This document shows, piece by piece, positions 1-7,946 of a DNA stretch of 13,720 bases. The notes beneath the pieces were generated by a model. It saw only the letters and a list, made by a program, of their open reading frames with translations. It did not search any database and was not told the DNA's origin. The stretch is taken from the NCBI GenBank assembly GCA_910585275.1, contig CAJUCW010000058.1, positions 1-13,720 on the forward strand, given 5' to 3'. A program made the position numbers and the translations under genes. Every line of letters begins with the position of its first letter. Within the stretch, counting starts at the first letter, position 1. Source of the stretch: an uncultured Muribaculaceae bacterium. GTDB lineage: Bacteria; Bacteroidota; Bacteroidia; Bacteroidales; Muribaculaceae.

Positions 1-47
1 CGATGATTAAAAACTAACATCAAACACCCACAGTACGTTGCGTGCAA

Positions 48-62
48 GACCTCTTTGAGGTC
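48..62. repeat. Short perfect inverted repeat (GACCTC-ttt-GAGGTC)
   Basis: Bases 48-53 (GACCTC) and 57-62 (GAGGTC) are perfect reverse complements with a 3-base spacer, ending 25 bases before the chosen start codon of the first gene. No T-run follows, so it is a poor terminator on the + strand. It could be an operator or the tail of a structure that begins outside the window. At six base pairs, chance is possible. Confidence 0.3.
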
Positions 63-87
63 ACCCAAAAGCCTAATTCTTGAAAAT

Positions 88-921
88 ATGTCATTAGAAC
101 ATGAAATAGAAAGCTATCTGTCCCCCGGATTTGAGTGTGAGCTATTTGAAGCGGCTCTTTATAATCTAAAGGACGATACCAATAAACTTCGGCTTAACAA
201 TTTCGCATGTTCTTTAAGAGAACTGACACGCCATTTTCTTGCCCGTCTCTCCCCGGACGAAAAAGTAAGGAATGCTCCTTGGTTCATTGTGCATGACCCG
301 ACAAAACCTGACATGATAACAAGGAGCCAAAGAATGCGGCATGCAGTACATGGTTGGTTGCGACCGGAATATGTAGAGACTGAGTTGGGAATAGATTCTG
401 AAGAAATTGTCAAGGAATTGAATAAGGGGATTAACATGCTCAGCAAATTCACTCATGTTAATCCTTCCACATTCAACTGTGATAATGATTCGGTTATGCA
501 ACTGAAAGACGAAATACTGGAGAGCATGTTGGCATTTTTTCAACTTATAAGCGAATCAAAAGAAAGGGTTGAAAGAGCAGCCTTCGAATGCGTGGACAAT
601 GAAATGGTTTCGTCATTTTATGGAAGCACCTTCAACGAAATTGATAAGCTCGCAACTCATCATGAGGTTGAGTATTTCGTCGTTGACCGCCTGGATAAAA
701 CCGGTGAAGATGACAGCAATTTCTATATGGAAGCTGATGGATATGTCCACGTCCGACTCCAATATGGCTCGGATGGCGATTTGAGAAGAGGCGACGGACA
801 TGAAATGCATGAATCTTTTCCTTTCACGTCAACCTTCACTGTTTCCTTCAAAAATGAAAAAGGTGATGTCCATTTGACCGATCCTCACATTGAAATAGAC
901 ACCACCTCTTTTTACGCATAA
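88..921 (+). CDS. Soluble protein resembling predicted pPIWI-associated nuclease; function unproven
   Basis: A 277-residue protein with no signal peptide or membrane segment, so probably cytoplasmic. I chose the ATG at 88 over an in-frame TTG at 55, because the eleven extra residues look like leader and the TTG lies inside an inverted repeat. The N-terminal half is helical, with a conserved-looking stretch near residues 19-50 (LFEAALYNLKDD, then NNFACSLRELTRHFLARL). The C-terminal part (about residues 185-277) is strand-rich and acidic, with FNEIDKLATHH, VRLQYGSDGDLRRGDG, SFPFTSTFTVSF and a final DTTSFYA. From memory this pattern matches proteins annotated as predicted pPIWI-associating nucleases, but I cannot confirm the family and no pPIWI or RNase H-like partner is visible. 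It has no link to polysaccharide synthesis. Its composition is closer to the rfbA-side genes than to the AT-rich core, so it may be cargo at the locus edge or an unrelated upstream gene. Confidence 0.6.
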   Translation: MSLEHEIESYLSPGFECELFEAALYNLKDDTNKLRLNNFACSLRELTRHFLARLSPDEKVRNAPWFIVHDPTKPDMITRSQRMRHAVHGWLRPEYVETELGIDSEEIVKELNKGINMLSKFTHVNPSTFNCDNDSVMQLKDEILESMLAFFQLISESKERVERAAFECVDNEMVSSFYGSTFNEIDKLATHHEVEYFVVDRLDKTGEDDSNFYMEADGYVHVRLQYGSDGDLRRGDGHEMHESFPFTSTFTVSFKNEKGDVHLTDPHIEIDTTSFYA

Positions 922-1028
922 AAATATTTCAGGTTAGATATAGGCACTCTTTCACTACTTCAAAGTTATTGAATCATCAAATTTAAGGATTTGCAAATAT
1001 CCAACTTGCGGTTAATCTAAAAATCCAT

Positions 1029-1068
1029 CACTAAATTTTAACATTTAGTGAGCTCAGCCCACTAAAAT
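1029..1068. repeat. Competing inverted repeats CACTAAAT / ATTTAGTG / CACTAAAAT
   Basis: The first arm (1029-1036) and second arm (1043-1050) are perfect 8-base reverse complements with a 6-base spacer. A third arm (1060-1068) repeats the first with one inserted A, so the middle arm can pair with either side. Such mutually exclusive hairpins are typical of attenuators, but this one is AT-rich and has no U-run directly after it. Confidence 0.45.
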
Positions 1069-1094
1069 AGCTAAGTCCAACGCATTTGGACGCT

Positions 1095-1136
1095 TACCAT
1101 GCACATACTTAGATCCTTGCATAAGAGTGTATGGTA
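1095..1136. repeat. Imperfect stem-loop with palindromic ATGGTACCAT at its 3' end
   Basis: TACCAT (1095-1100) and CTTA (1108-1111) pair with TAAG (1122-1125) and ATGGTA (1131-1136) around a 10-base loop. Bases 1131-1140 form a perfect 10-base palindrome. They are flanked by two similar ATAAG-starting segments at 1121 and 1141. A protein-binding site or an RNA hairpin would both fit. Confidence 0.4.
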
Positions 1137-1167
1137 CCATATAAGTGTCTATCTTAAAAAAGAGATT

Positions 1168-1175
1168 TAAATTTG
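1168..1175 (+). promoter_or_regulatory. Possible Bacteroidales -7 element (TAAATTTG) for the wzx operon
   Basis: TAAATTTG matches the Bacteroidales -7 consensus TAnnTTTG and lies 63 bases before the wzx start codon. I see no good TTTG or TTG -33 box at the expected spacing of about 20 bases, and such octamers arise often by chance in AT-rich DNA. This is therefore only a candidate for the start of the polysaccharide operon. Confidence 0.3.
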
Positions 1176-1238
1176 ACTTATCCCTATCCGTTCCTTTCAT
1201 TTTGACAACGGAAGACGATTCACATGTAATGAAAGAAA

Positions 1239-2648
1239 ATGAAAGAAATTGATGTAAATAAAAAAGATGTAATTTGGAGTTATCTGGCTCAGTTCCTTTC
1301 CATGGGAACGGGAATGATTACGTTGCCTTTCATTTTAAATAAACTCTCTGCGGATGAAATAGGGTTAAACTACATACTCGTCACTGTCGGAAGTGTGATT
1401 GCACTTGTTGATTTGGGGTTCGCTCCTCAATTTGCCCGTAATTTTACATATGTCTTTTCTGGTGCTCAAGAACTTAAAAAAGAAGGTGTCGGAAAAACAT
1501 CGACTGAAATTAATTATGAACTTCTGGCATATCTACTTAAAACGGCAAGGCTTATTTATGCAGTACTTGCCTTGTTTGCACTCATACTTCTTTTGGCGAT
1601 AGGAACTCCGTATATCTACAAGACAACGAATGGTTTCTCGCTTGTCCATAATGCGCAATATGTATGGATTATATACTCATTTGGGGTGTTGTTTCAGATA
1701 TTCTATTCTTACTACTTTTCTATGCTCTTGGGTGCTGGAAAAATAAAGGAGCAAAAATATGCTGTTATCGGCAACAAAATGCTTTATATGGTTATTCTCA
1801 TTGGAGGTCTTTATACGGGAGGGGGACTTCTGAGCGTGGCGATTGCACAATTTGTTTCCCCATTCTTCGGTAGATTTCTTGCTTATAGGTATTTTTACTC
1901 TAAAGAGCTCAAAGAAAAGATTTCCAACCATTCTGCAAAAGAAAAAAAACGAATCATCAAAATCTTTAAGATACTGTGGTATAACGCCAAACGTACGGCT
2001 GTAATGCAAGTTGGAGCGTATGCGATACTGCGTTTCAGTATGTTTATTGCCGGCCTTTACCTTTCACTTCAGGACTTTGCTTCATATGGATTGATGATAC
2101 AATTGGTAGGACTCCTAGGATCTGTTTCATGTACATTTATTCAGATTTCTCAGCCTAAATTTGCTTCGTTAAGCGTACTACATAATAAAGATAAGCTAAT
2201 ATCATCATTTTCCATATCTTTAATAATATATTACGTTCTCTTTATAATTGGTTCCATTATCCTAATTATCTGGGGAAATAATCTATTGGTTATAATAGAA
2301 TCAAATGCATTTTTACCTACAAGACTCATCCTCACAATATATTGTGCTGTAATGTTTCTTGAATTCAACCACTCAAATTTTGCGATTTTGATAAGTTCCG
2401 ATAACAAAATTCCATTTGCACCCGCTGCTATAATAACTGGGATTATGGTGTGTATCGGTATATATATTATTGTAAAATATACATCCTGTGGAATATTGGG
2501 TCTTGTATTAGTACAAGGCATATGTCAAGCTGCTTACCAAAATTGGAAGTGGCCTATAATGGCATTATCAAATTTGCAGGTTTCTTATACCTATATTCTA
2601 AAACATGGTTGTAAAATAATCATAAATAAAACTTTAGAAGCCGTATAA
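1239..2648 (+). CDS. wzx: Wzx-type oligosaccharide flippase (MOP/polysaccharide transporter family)
   Basis: A 469-residue polytopic inner-membrane protein, predicted to flip the undecaprenyl-pyrophosphate-linked repeat unit to the periplasm. It has about twelve or more hydrophobic segments, starting with WSYLAQFLSMGTGMITLPFI near residues 14-33 and YILVTVGSVIALVDLGFAPQF near 45-65. A basic loop around residues 223-236 contains KEKISNHSAKEKKR. Length and the N-terminal pattern (LPFILNKLSADEIG, LVDLGFAPQFARN) fit Bacteroidales Wzx proteins. An ATG ten bases upstream runs into a stop after seven codons, so 1239 is the better start. It is the first gene of the AT-rich operon, and the GT2 gene begins 19 bases after its stop. 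Base composition drops within the gene: spot counts give about 38-40% GC in parts of the first half and about 25-28% in the last third, which suggests a recombination joint or a mosaic gene. Confidence 0.9.
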   Translation: MKEIDVNKKDVIWSYLAQFLSMGTGMITLPFILNKLSADEIGLNYILVTVGSVIALVDLGFAPQFARNFTYVFSGAQELKKEGVGKTSTEINYELLAYLLKTARLIYAVLALFALILLLAIGTPYIYKTTNGFSLVHNAQYVWIIYSFGVLFQIFYSYYFSMLLGAGKIKEQKYAVIGNKMLYMVILIGGLYTGGGLLSVAIAQFVSPFFGRFLAYRYFYSKELKEKISNHSAKEKKRIIKIFKILWYNAKRTAVMQVGAYAILRFSMFIAGLYLSLQDFASYGLMIQLVGLLGSVSCTFIQISQPKFASLSVLHNKDKLISSFSISLIIYYVLFIIGSIILIIWGNNLLVIIESNAFLPTRLILTIYCAVMFLEFNHSNFAILISSDNKIPFAPAAIITGIMVCIGIYIIVKYTSCGILGLVLVQGICQAAYQNWKWPIMALSNLQVSYTYILKHGCKIIINKTLEAV

Positions 2649-2667
2649 ATAAGCGTACAGTAAGATT

Positions 2668-3585
2668 ATGTTGTCTGATTCTAAGATAGATGTATCTATT
2701 ATAATTATAAACTATAATACATCAAAACTTATTAATAATTGTATTTCCTCAATTATTGAATATACAAAAGGTATTAGCTATGAAATAATAATTGTGGACA
2801 ATAATACAGAAAATCTTTCACAAACCATCAACAAGCAAAATTTCCCAAGACTAAAATTCTTACAACTTCCCGAAAATATGGGTTTTGGGAAAGCAAATAA
2901 CGAAGGGGCAAAATTAGCTACAGGTAAGTATCTATTTCTGTTGAATCCAGATACCATGCTCATGAATAATGCGATTGTTATCTTGTATGAGTATTTAGAA
3001 TGTAATCCTCAATGTGGTGCGTGTGGAGGTAATTTATTTGATGAGAACTTAAAACCAGTTCATTCCTTTAGAAGAATTTTCCCGTCTATATTTTGGGAAT
3101 TAAACGAATTAACTAAATACAGATTAGAGAAGGCATTATACGGAGAAAATAGTCAGTTTAATCATAAAGATCAACCCATGAAGGTTGCATATATAACAGG
3201 TGCAGATTTAATGATACGTAAATCTCTATTTGCTCATTGTGAAGGATTTTCAAAAGACTTCTTCATGTATTATGAAGAGACGGATTTATGTAAAAGAATC
3301 ACAAACAATGGCTACTCAATCATATCTGTTCCAAAAGCAAAAATTAAACATCTTGAGGGCAAAAGCTATAATGGAGAGGACAAAAATAATTCGTTTAACG
3401 AGTTTAGATGGCGTTCGATTTTTGAATCAATGATTATATATTATTCAAAAAACAATTCCAAGATATCCAAATGGATTTGCCTAAAGATTGCTTATTTTAC
3501 ATTATTATTGAAAGCATATCTCGGCAATAATAAAAACAAACAAATTTTTAAAACATATAGAAAAATAATTAAATATAACAACTGA
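2668..3585 (+). CDS. GT2-family glycosyltransferase (rhamnosyltransferase-like)
   Basis: A 305-residue GT-A fold enzyme expected to add one sugar to the growing lipid-linked unit at the cytoplasmic face of the inner membrane. Visible landmarks are the N-terminal nucleotide-binding strand VSIIIINYNTSKL (9-21), VDNNTENL (43-50), the NMGFGKANNEGA stretch (70-81) and the NPDT metal-binding motif (93-96, D95). TGADLMIRKSLF (177-188) and FFMYYEETDLCKRI (198-211) supply the acceptor-side acidic residues. This arrangement, with FF(M)YxEExDLCxR, is the one seen in WbbL-like rhamnosyl and related transferases, but the sugar cannot be read from sequence. There is no membrane domain and the tail is basic. 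It lies between wzx and the polymerase gene, which starts six bases after its stop. Confidence 0.88.
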   Translation: MLSDSKIDVSIIIINYNTSKLINNCISSIIEYTKGISYEIIIVDNNTENLSQTINKQNFPRLKFLQLPENMGFGKANNEGAKLATGKYLFLLNPDTMLMNNAIVILYEYLECNPQCGACGGNLFDENLKPVHSFRRIFPSIFWELNELTKYRLEKALYGENSQFNHKDQPMKVAYITGADLMIRKSLFAHCEGFSKDFFMYYEETDLCKRITNNGYSIISVPKAKIKHLEGKSYNGEDKNNSFNEFRWRSIFESMIIYYSKNNSKISKWICLKIAYFTLLLKAYLGNNKNKQIFKTYRKIIKYNN

Positions 3586-3590
3586 TAATA

Positions 3591-4751
3591 ATGCCTTTAT
3601 CAAGTCCACTATATTCTGTTCCATACTTGTGTGTTGCAGCAATTCTTATTATACTTATTATTAATAAAACTAATCAAAAGAACACCCGTATTATATCCGG
3701 AATACTGTTTATTACTTTTTTGGGAACACGAGGTTTAATCGGGTGGGATTGGCAGTCATACTATCCTATGTTTAAATCCACCCCTGAATTATGGAATTTA
3801 GATATCCAATCTTTTTTCGTTCTTGATGGAACTGCTATTGTGGAACCGGGGTTTATTCTTTATCTTTCCATCATAAAGACTATTTGTCGACAGTGGGAAT
3901 TTTTTATCTTTATATCGACAGTGATTGATTGGTTGTTATTGGATAGTTTTTTTAAAAGGTATAGTGTGAATTATGCATTCTCAGCATTAGTGTTTTTTTG
4001 TCTTTGTATTGGCACTGAAATAGATTTGCTACGGAATGCAAAAGCTCTTTATATATTTTTATTTTCTATAAAATATATAGAGGAACGTCGAATTCTTCCT
4101 TATTTACTTCTTATGAGCGTAGCAATAACTTTCCATTATTCAACGCTAATATTATTACCGCTATACTTTATTGGAAATTGCAAAATTAACAGAACTACTT
4201 TTACAGTGGTGTTTATTATTGCAAATATTATATACTTGTTTAATATTCATCTGATGTCATCAATTACTAGTTTTATTGGAATGTCATTGGGCGATGTGAT
4301 AGGAAGTAAGTTGAGCAACTATTCTTCCTCAACATATGTAAGAGGATTGACTATTGGATATTTCTTTAAATTTGCCAATACTTGTTTAATCATATGGAAA
4401 TATAAAGAATTATTAAAGTCGGGTAAGTTTTCTCAATTCTTTTTACTACTTTACTTAATTATGATATTTGTTACTTTTGCTATGAATGACATATCTTCCA
4501 TTAGTGAAAGAATAGAAGATTTATTTATGCCTGTCTGTTGTGTAATATTTCCATTGATTGTCGAAAATATACGACTTAAATACAATCAAAGAATATGCTT
4601 CAATTATTTAGTTTTATTTATAGTATTAAAACTGTATGCAGATACAAAGATTGTAATGTATAATTATGATACTTTCTTGTTTAATTCAATTAATTTCGAA
4701 AAACGAGAAATTCAATATGGCAACTATGCTTATCAACTAATGAACCATTAA
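3591..4751 (+). CDS. wzy: EpsG-family membrane protein, likely repeat-unit polymerase (Wzy)
   Basis: A 386-residue, very hydrophobic inner-membrane protein with roughly ten membrane segments. The EpsG-type signature is visible: GTRGLIGWDWQSYYPMF (45-61), with the conserved Arg, Gly and Asp, followed by VEPGFILYLSII (84-95). Members of this family stand in for Wzy in many loci, joining flipped repeat units in the periplasm. The locus has a Wzx, several glycosyltransferases and no other polymerase candidate, which supports this role. It sits five bases after the GT2 stop and four bases before the next gene, well inside the operon. The symbol wzy is given by role and not by sequence identity to a named protein, since polymerases vary too much to assign the linkage. 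Confidence 0.78.
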   Translation: MPLSSPLYSVPYLCVAAILIILIINKTNQKNTRIISGILFITFLGTRGLIGWDWQSYYPMFKSTPELWNLDIQSFFVLDGTAIVEPGFILYLSIIKTICRQWEFFIFISTVIDWLLLDSFFKRYSVNYAFSALVFFCLCIGTEIDLLRNAKALYIFLFSIKYIEERRILPYLLLMSVAITFHYSTLILLPLYFIGNCKINRTTFTVVFIIANIIYLFNIHLMSSITSFIGMSLGDVIGSKLSNYSSSTYVRGLTIGYFFKFANTCLIIWKYKELLKSGKFSQFFLLLYLIMIFVTFAMNDISSISERIEDLFMPVCCVIFPLIVENIRLKYNQRICFNYLVLFIVLKLYADTKIVMYNYDTFLFNSINFEKREIQYGNYAYQLMNH

Positions 4752-4755
4752 AATT

Positions 4756-5865
4756 ATGGATAAATATAGTATTTTATTTATATCTCCACATCTGACAAAC
4801 AAAACTGGAGGACGGATTTTAACTGATAACATTGTAACTGTATTACGAAATACATTTAATGTTATTTATTATCAATTTTCTGGCTATTCCGGTTCTTCAC
4901 TTAACAAAGCATTACATGCCACAATTGGATATACTCATGGTGCGACCCTTAAAGACTTTCATTCTATTATAAGGATTTTAAATAGTAAAAAAATCGATAT
5001 CATTATATTTAATCATTCGTATTATGGAAATATTGTCAGTGAAATAAAGAAAAAACACAAAAACATTCCTATAATTACATATTTTCATAATGTTGAGTAT
5101 AATTTTCATTATGATATAGTAAAGAAAACAAAAAAAATCAGCAATTGGCTCATATGGAAAATAATTGCAAAAAATGAACGATTAAGTGTCGCTCATAGCA
5201 ATTATTTAATTGGACTAAATCAAAGAGACAATATAGTACTGGAAAAAACATATGGAAAGACATTTAATGATATTATTCCAATGTTCCTATCAGATAACTA
5301 TAAGGATTGTGAAAAAGTTGATTATATATTTCAGTTACCAAAAAAATTTGGACTATTTGTAGGCAGCCTTTTCTATGCAAATTATTTTGGAATTAAATGG
5401 TTCTCTGAGAATGTATGTCCATACATTAATGTTCCAATATTGGTTGTTGGAAAAGGATTTGAAAGGCTCAAAGAAGAATTTCAAAATACACCTAACTTAT
5501 CCATTATAGGTGAAGTGCCAGATTTAGCCCCATATTATAATTATGCAACATTTATAGTTTCTCCCATCTTTGATGGAAGCGGTATGAAGACAAAGACGGC
5601 AGAAGCACTAATGTACGGTAAATGGATAATTGGCACATCCGAAGCGTTTGAAGGTTACAAAATCATTAATGGTATAACTGGATTATTTTGCGATTCTAAA
5701 GAAGATTTTATAACTGCCATAAATAACTACAAAGGCGAACGCTATATACCTTCTGTAAGACAATTATTTAAGGCGAATTATTCTCTTGATGTTATAACAG
5801 AAAGATTAAACTCAATAATTCTAAAATTGATTAATAATGAAAGTTTTATTGCTCCATCAAAATAG
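4756..5865 (+). CDS. GT4-family glycosyltransferase with a variant C-terminal signature
   Basis: A 369-residue GT-B fold enzyme. The N-terminal acceptor domain begins ILFISPHLTNKTGGR (6-20), whose TGGR loop takes the place of the usual GG motif. The C-terminal nucleotide-sugar domain runs from FGLFVGSLFYANYFGIKWF (198-216) through VVGKGFERL to SPIFDGSGMKTKTAEALMYG (269-288). In the classical E-x7-E pair the second Glu is present (E283) but the first is replaced by Ser (275) in the GSGMKTK context, a known variant of this subfamily that does not imply loss of activity. No signal peptide or membrane segment is evident. The next gene starts 29 bases before this one stops, in another frame, which suggests translational coupling. 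Donor and acceptor are unknown. Confidence 0.85.
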   Translation: MDKYSILFISPHLTNKTGGRILTDNIVTVLRNTFNVIYYQFSGYSGSSLNKALHATIGYTHGATLKDFHSIIRILNSKKIDIIIFNHSYYGNIVSEIKKKHKNIPIITYFHNVEYNFHYDIVKKTKKISNWLIWKIIAKNERLSVAHSNYLIGLNQRDNIVLEKTYGKTFNDIIPMFLSDNYKDCEKVDYIFQLPKKFGLFVGSLFYANYFGIKWFSENVCPYINVPILVVGKGFERLKEEFQNTPNLSIIGEVPDLAPYYNYATFIVSPIFDGSGMKTKTAEALMYGKWIIGTSEAFEGYKIINGITGLFCDSKEDFITAINNYKGERYIPSVRQLFKANYSLDVITERLNSIILKLINNESFIAPSK

Positions 5866-6826
5866 GTTTGGCAGACCATGGGGTGGAATAGAGAGTTATT
5901 GTAAGAAACTTCAAAAGCTTTTCGATAATGATAACAATATAGAGATATCTTTATCGCAATTATATCCGCATGTCGTGACTTTTGGAAGACTTGCTTACGA
6001 CCCGATTGATTTAACAGCCCTCATATCAAATAGCAACGCGGATATAGTTCATATTAATGGATACACTTCCATAGCAGTAAAGCAAGGAATTGAGATAGCA
6101 TCTCAACTTGGTAAAAAAGTTGTGCTATCCCCTCATTGGCATCCGTTTGACAAAATGAATTCGCCTTTATTGGCACGTATTTTTTGGACATTCTATATAA
6201 AGCCCTATTTAAATAAAGTTGATGGAATTCTTTGTATTAATAATGAAGACACCTCATTTTTTTCTAAGATTCATTCGAATACGATTGCAATTCCACACTG
6301 GATAAATAGTGATATTTATATTGGAGAAAAAAAAGATATTAAAAAAAAGAATTCCATTCTGTTTGTGGGTCGTTCCGATGATAAGAACAAAGGGTTCGAT
6401 CATTTGCTTGCGTTGCCAACAAATAAATATGAAATTCATTGTGTCGCAAAAGCCAAAGAGGTGTCTCGGAATGACATTATATTCCATGAGCATGTTTCTC
6501 AGAATGAACTTAATAGACTATATAGGGAAGCGTCATTAGTTGTCATTCCGTCAAGATATGAGGCTTTTTCCTATGTAGCTTTAGAAGCTATATGTGCCGG
6601 ATGTCCTATTGTAGTTACTAAAGGAGTTCGGTTTACTGATTATATTTTAGATCAAAATATAATAGGATCATTTGCCTTTGGAGATTATGCAGGTTTCATT
6701 CAAAAGGTTGATGAGTATATAACACGAAGATTTAATCCTGAAAATTATATTGGCAAGTTTAAGGAATCAAACATCAAACAAGAATATAAAAAATTCTATA
6801 ATAATATCCTAAATGGAAAGCAATAA
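5837..6826 (+). CDS. GT4-family glycosyltransferase with canonical EX7E motif
   Basis: A 329-residue GT-B fold retaining glycosyltransferase. MKVLLLHQNRFGRPWGGIES (1-20) holds the GG acceptor loop. DIVHINGYTS (69-78) and LSPHWHPFDK (97-106) are typical of the N-terminal domain. The donor domain starts at SILFVGRSDDKNKGFDHLL (173-191) and carries PSRYEAFSYVALEA (238-251), in which E242 and E250 form the E-x7-E motif. The domain linker is Lys-rich (EKKDIKKKN) and encoded by two A8 tracts at 6327-6334 and 6341-6348. It overlaps the previous gene by 29 bases and the radical SAM gene by 14, so the three are probably cotranslated. Its sugar specificity cannot be told. Confidence 0.88.
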   Translation: MKVLLLHQNRFGRPWGGIESYCKKLQKLFDNDNNIEISLSQLYPHVVTFGRLAYDPIDLTALISNSNADIVHINGYTSIAVKQGIEIASQLGKKVVLSPHWHPFDKMNSPLLARIFWTFYIKPYLNKVDGILCINNEDTSFFSKIHSNTIAIPHWINSDIYIGEKKDIKKKNSILFVGRSDDKNKGFDHLLALPTNKYEIHCVAKAKEVSRNDIIFHEHVSQNELNRLYREASLVVIPSRYEAFSYVALEAICAGCPIVVTKGVRFTDYILDQNIIGSFAFGDYAGFIQKVDEYITRRFNPENYIGKFKESNIKQEYKKFYNNILNGKQ

Positions 6827-7946
6827 AATCGTGGGATTCATAGAGGTCCTTATACCTATTACAACTTGCAATATTAAATGTGAATATTGCTACGTTATAC
6901 AACGACATAATAGGTTGATGAAGATTCCAAAGTTGAAACATACTCCGGAAGAAATAGCCTATGCATTAAGACCCGAACGTTTCAATGGCAACATGTATAT
7001 AAGTCTATGTGGAGCAGGTGAGACCATGATTACACCCAATTTGGCAGAGATTGTAAAAGAATTGGTTTCGCAGGGACATCTTGTTAATATAACGACCAAT
7101 GGTACGATTACAAAGGCATTTGACCGAATGCTGGAGATTATTCCTAAGGAATATCATAAGCAAATCAATTTTTCATTCTCATATCATTATCTTGAATTGA
7201 AAAGAACAAATCTGACCGATGTTTTTTGGAGAAACATAAAAAGGGTAAAAGCTGCCGGAATGTCCTTTGTTCTTCAGCTTAACCTATACGATGGCTAAGA
7301 GTCACATATTGAATACATAAAAAGGGATAGTCTTGATAATGTTGGTGCTTATCCTCAGATAGCTGCAACAAGGCATGAAATTGATTTGGAACATAGGCAT
7401 TCCCTTATGACAAATAAATCTTATGAAGAATACAAAGAACTTGGTGATCAATTTAAATCTCCACTGTTTGATTTTACAATGCAGAATTTCATGAAGAAAC
7501 AAACTGGATTCTGTTATGCAGGCAAATGGAGTTATGTCCTCAACCTCGGGTCTGGAATAATAAAGCCATGCTATCAAAGCATCTTTCATATAAATATATT
7601 CGAGAATCCTCAAAAGCCGATTAAATTCAATCCTGTCGGGAAAAATTGTGTGGCTCCTTTCTGCATGAACTCAAGTCATTTTATTTCCCTCGGTAACATC
7701 CCATCTCAAAAGTGTCCAAGTTATGCCGATTTACGAAATCGGATGTGTGGGGATGGTTCGGAATGGTATAACGCTACATTCAAGGAGGTATTATCTAAGA
7801 AATTTAATGATGGAGTACCCTTGACATTCTCGTTCAAAGACGATTGTATAATCTATTTTAACGGCATACTGAATAAAATGGCCTTCAAAATATCTGATAT
7901 GCTTCCTAAAACATTAATATCGAAAATAAAGAAAAAGTATAAATAA
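6813..7946 (+). pseudogene. Radical SAM protein gene interrupted by one in-frame TAA
   Basis: Read as one frame, this is a 377-codon gene broken only by TAA at 7296-7298 (codon 162). There is no frameshift, and the frame stays open to the normal stop at 7944-7946. The first part has the 4Fe-4S/SAM motif C19-x3-C23-x2-C26 (TTCNIKCEYCYV), a glycine-rich SAM-binding strand (LCGAGETMI, about residues 67-75) and ITTNGT (about 91-96). The second part has a Cys-rich, SPASM-like C-terminus with Cys at codons 234, 253, 279, 284, 301 and 312 (GFCYAGKWSY, PCYQ, NCVAPFCMNS, KCPSYADLRNRMCGDGSEW), probably for auxiliary clusters. The truncated 161-residue product lacks the rest of the barrel and all auxiliary cysteines, so should be inactive. 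A restart at ATG 7407 would lack the SAM site. The gene overlaps the GT4 gene by 14 bases and its stop shares one base with the next start (TAATG). Its substrate is unknown; sugar modification is an inference from context. Sequencing error cannot be excluded. Confidence 0.85.

Larger units (their letters stand above)
922..1238 (+). other. Gene-free leader upstream of wzx with several inverted repeats
   Basis: This 317-base gap has no convincing ORF. It holds nested palindromes. CACTAAAT (1029-1036) pairs perfectly with ATTTAGTG (1043-1050), and a third related arm, CACTAAAAT (1060-1068), could pair instead with the second. GTCCAA (1075-1080) pairs with TTGGAC (1086-1091). TACCAT (1095-1100) pairs with ATGGTA (1131-1136), inside which CTTA (1108-1111) pairs with TAAG (1122-1125). 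ATGGTACCAT (1131-1140) is itself a perfect palindrome. A possible -7 element follows at 1168. The stretch could be a structured RNA leader, protein-binding DNA or both. No UpxY-type antiterminator gene is in view. Confidence 0.55.

Noticed and set aside
55..87. TTG start at 55 for the first gene
   Set aside because: An ATG at 88 fits better, and the TTG lies in an inverted repeat with no family-like residues encoded between the two.
6327..6348. Two A8 tracts in the second GT4 gene as slippage switches
   Set aside because: Eight-base A or T runs also occur in wzx (1942-1949), the first GT4 gene (5130-5137) and the GT14 gene (9080-9087). They fit AT-rich, Lys- and Phe-rich coding and all reading frames are intact.
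7296..7298. Reassigned stop codon or programmed readthrough in the radical SAM gene
   Set aside because: TAA is used as the normal stop in neighbouring genes of the same operon (for example 7944-7946), and no special context is apparent. A nonsense mutation or read error is simpler.
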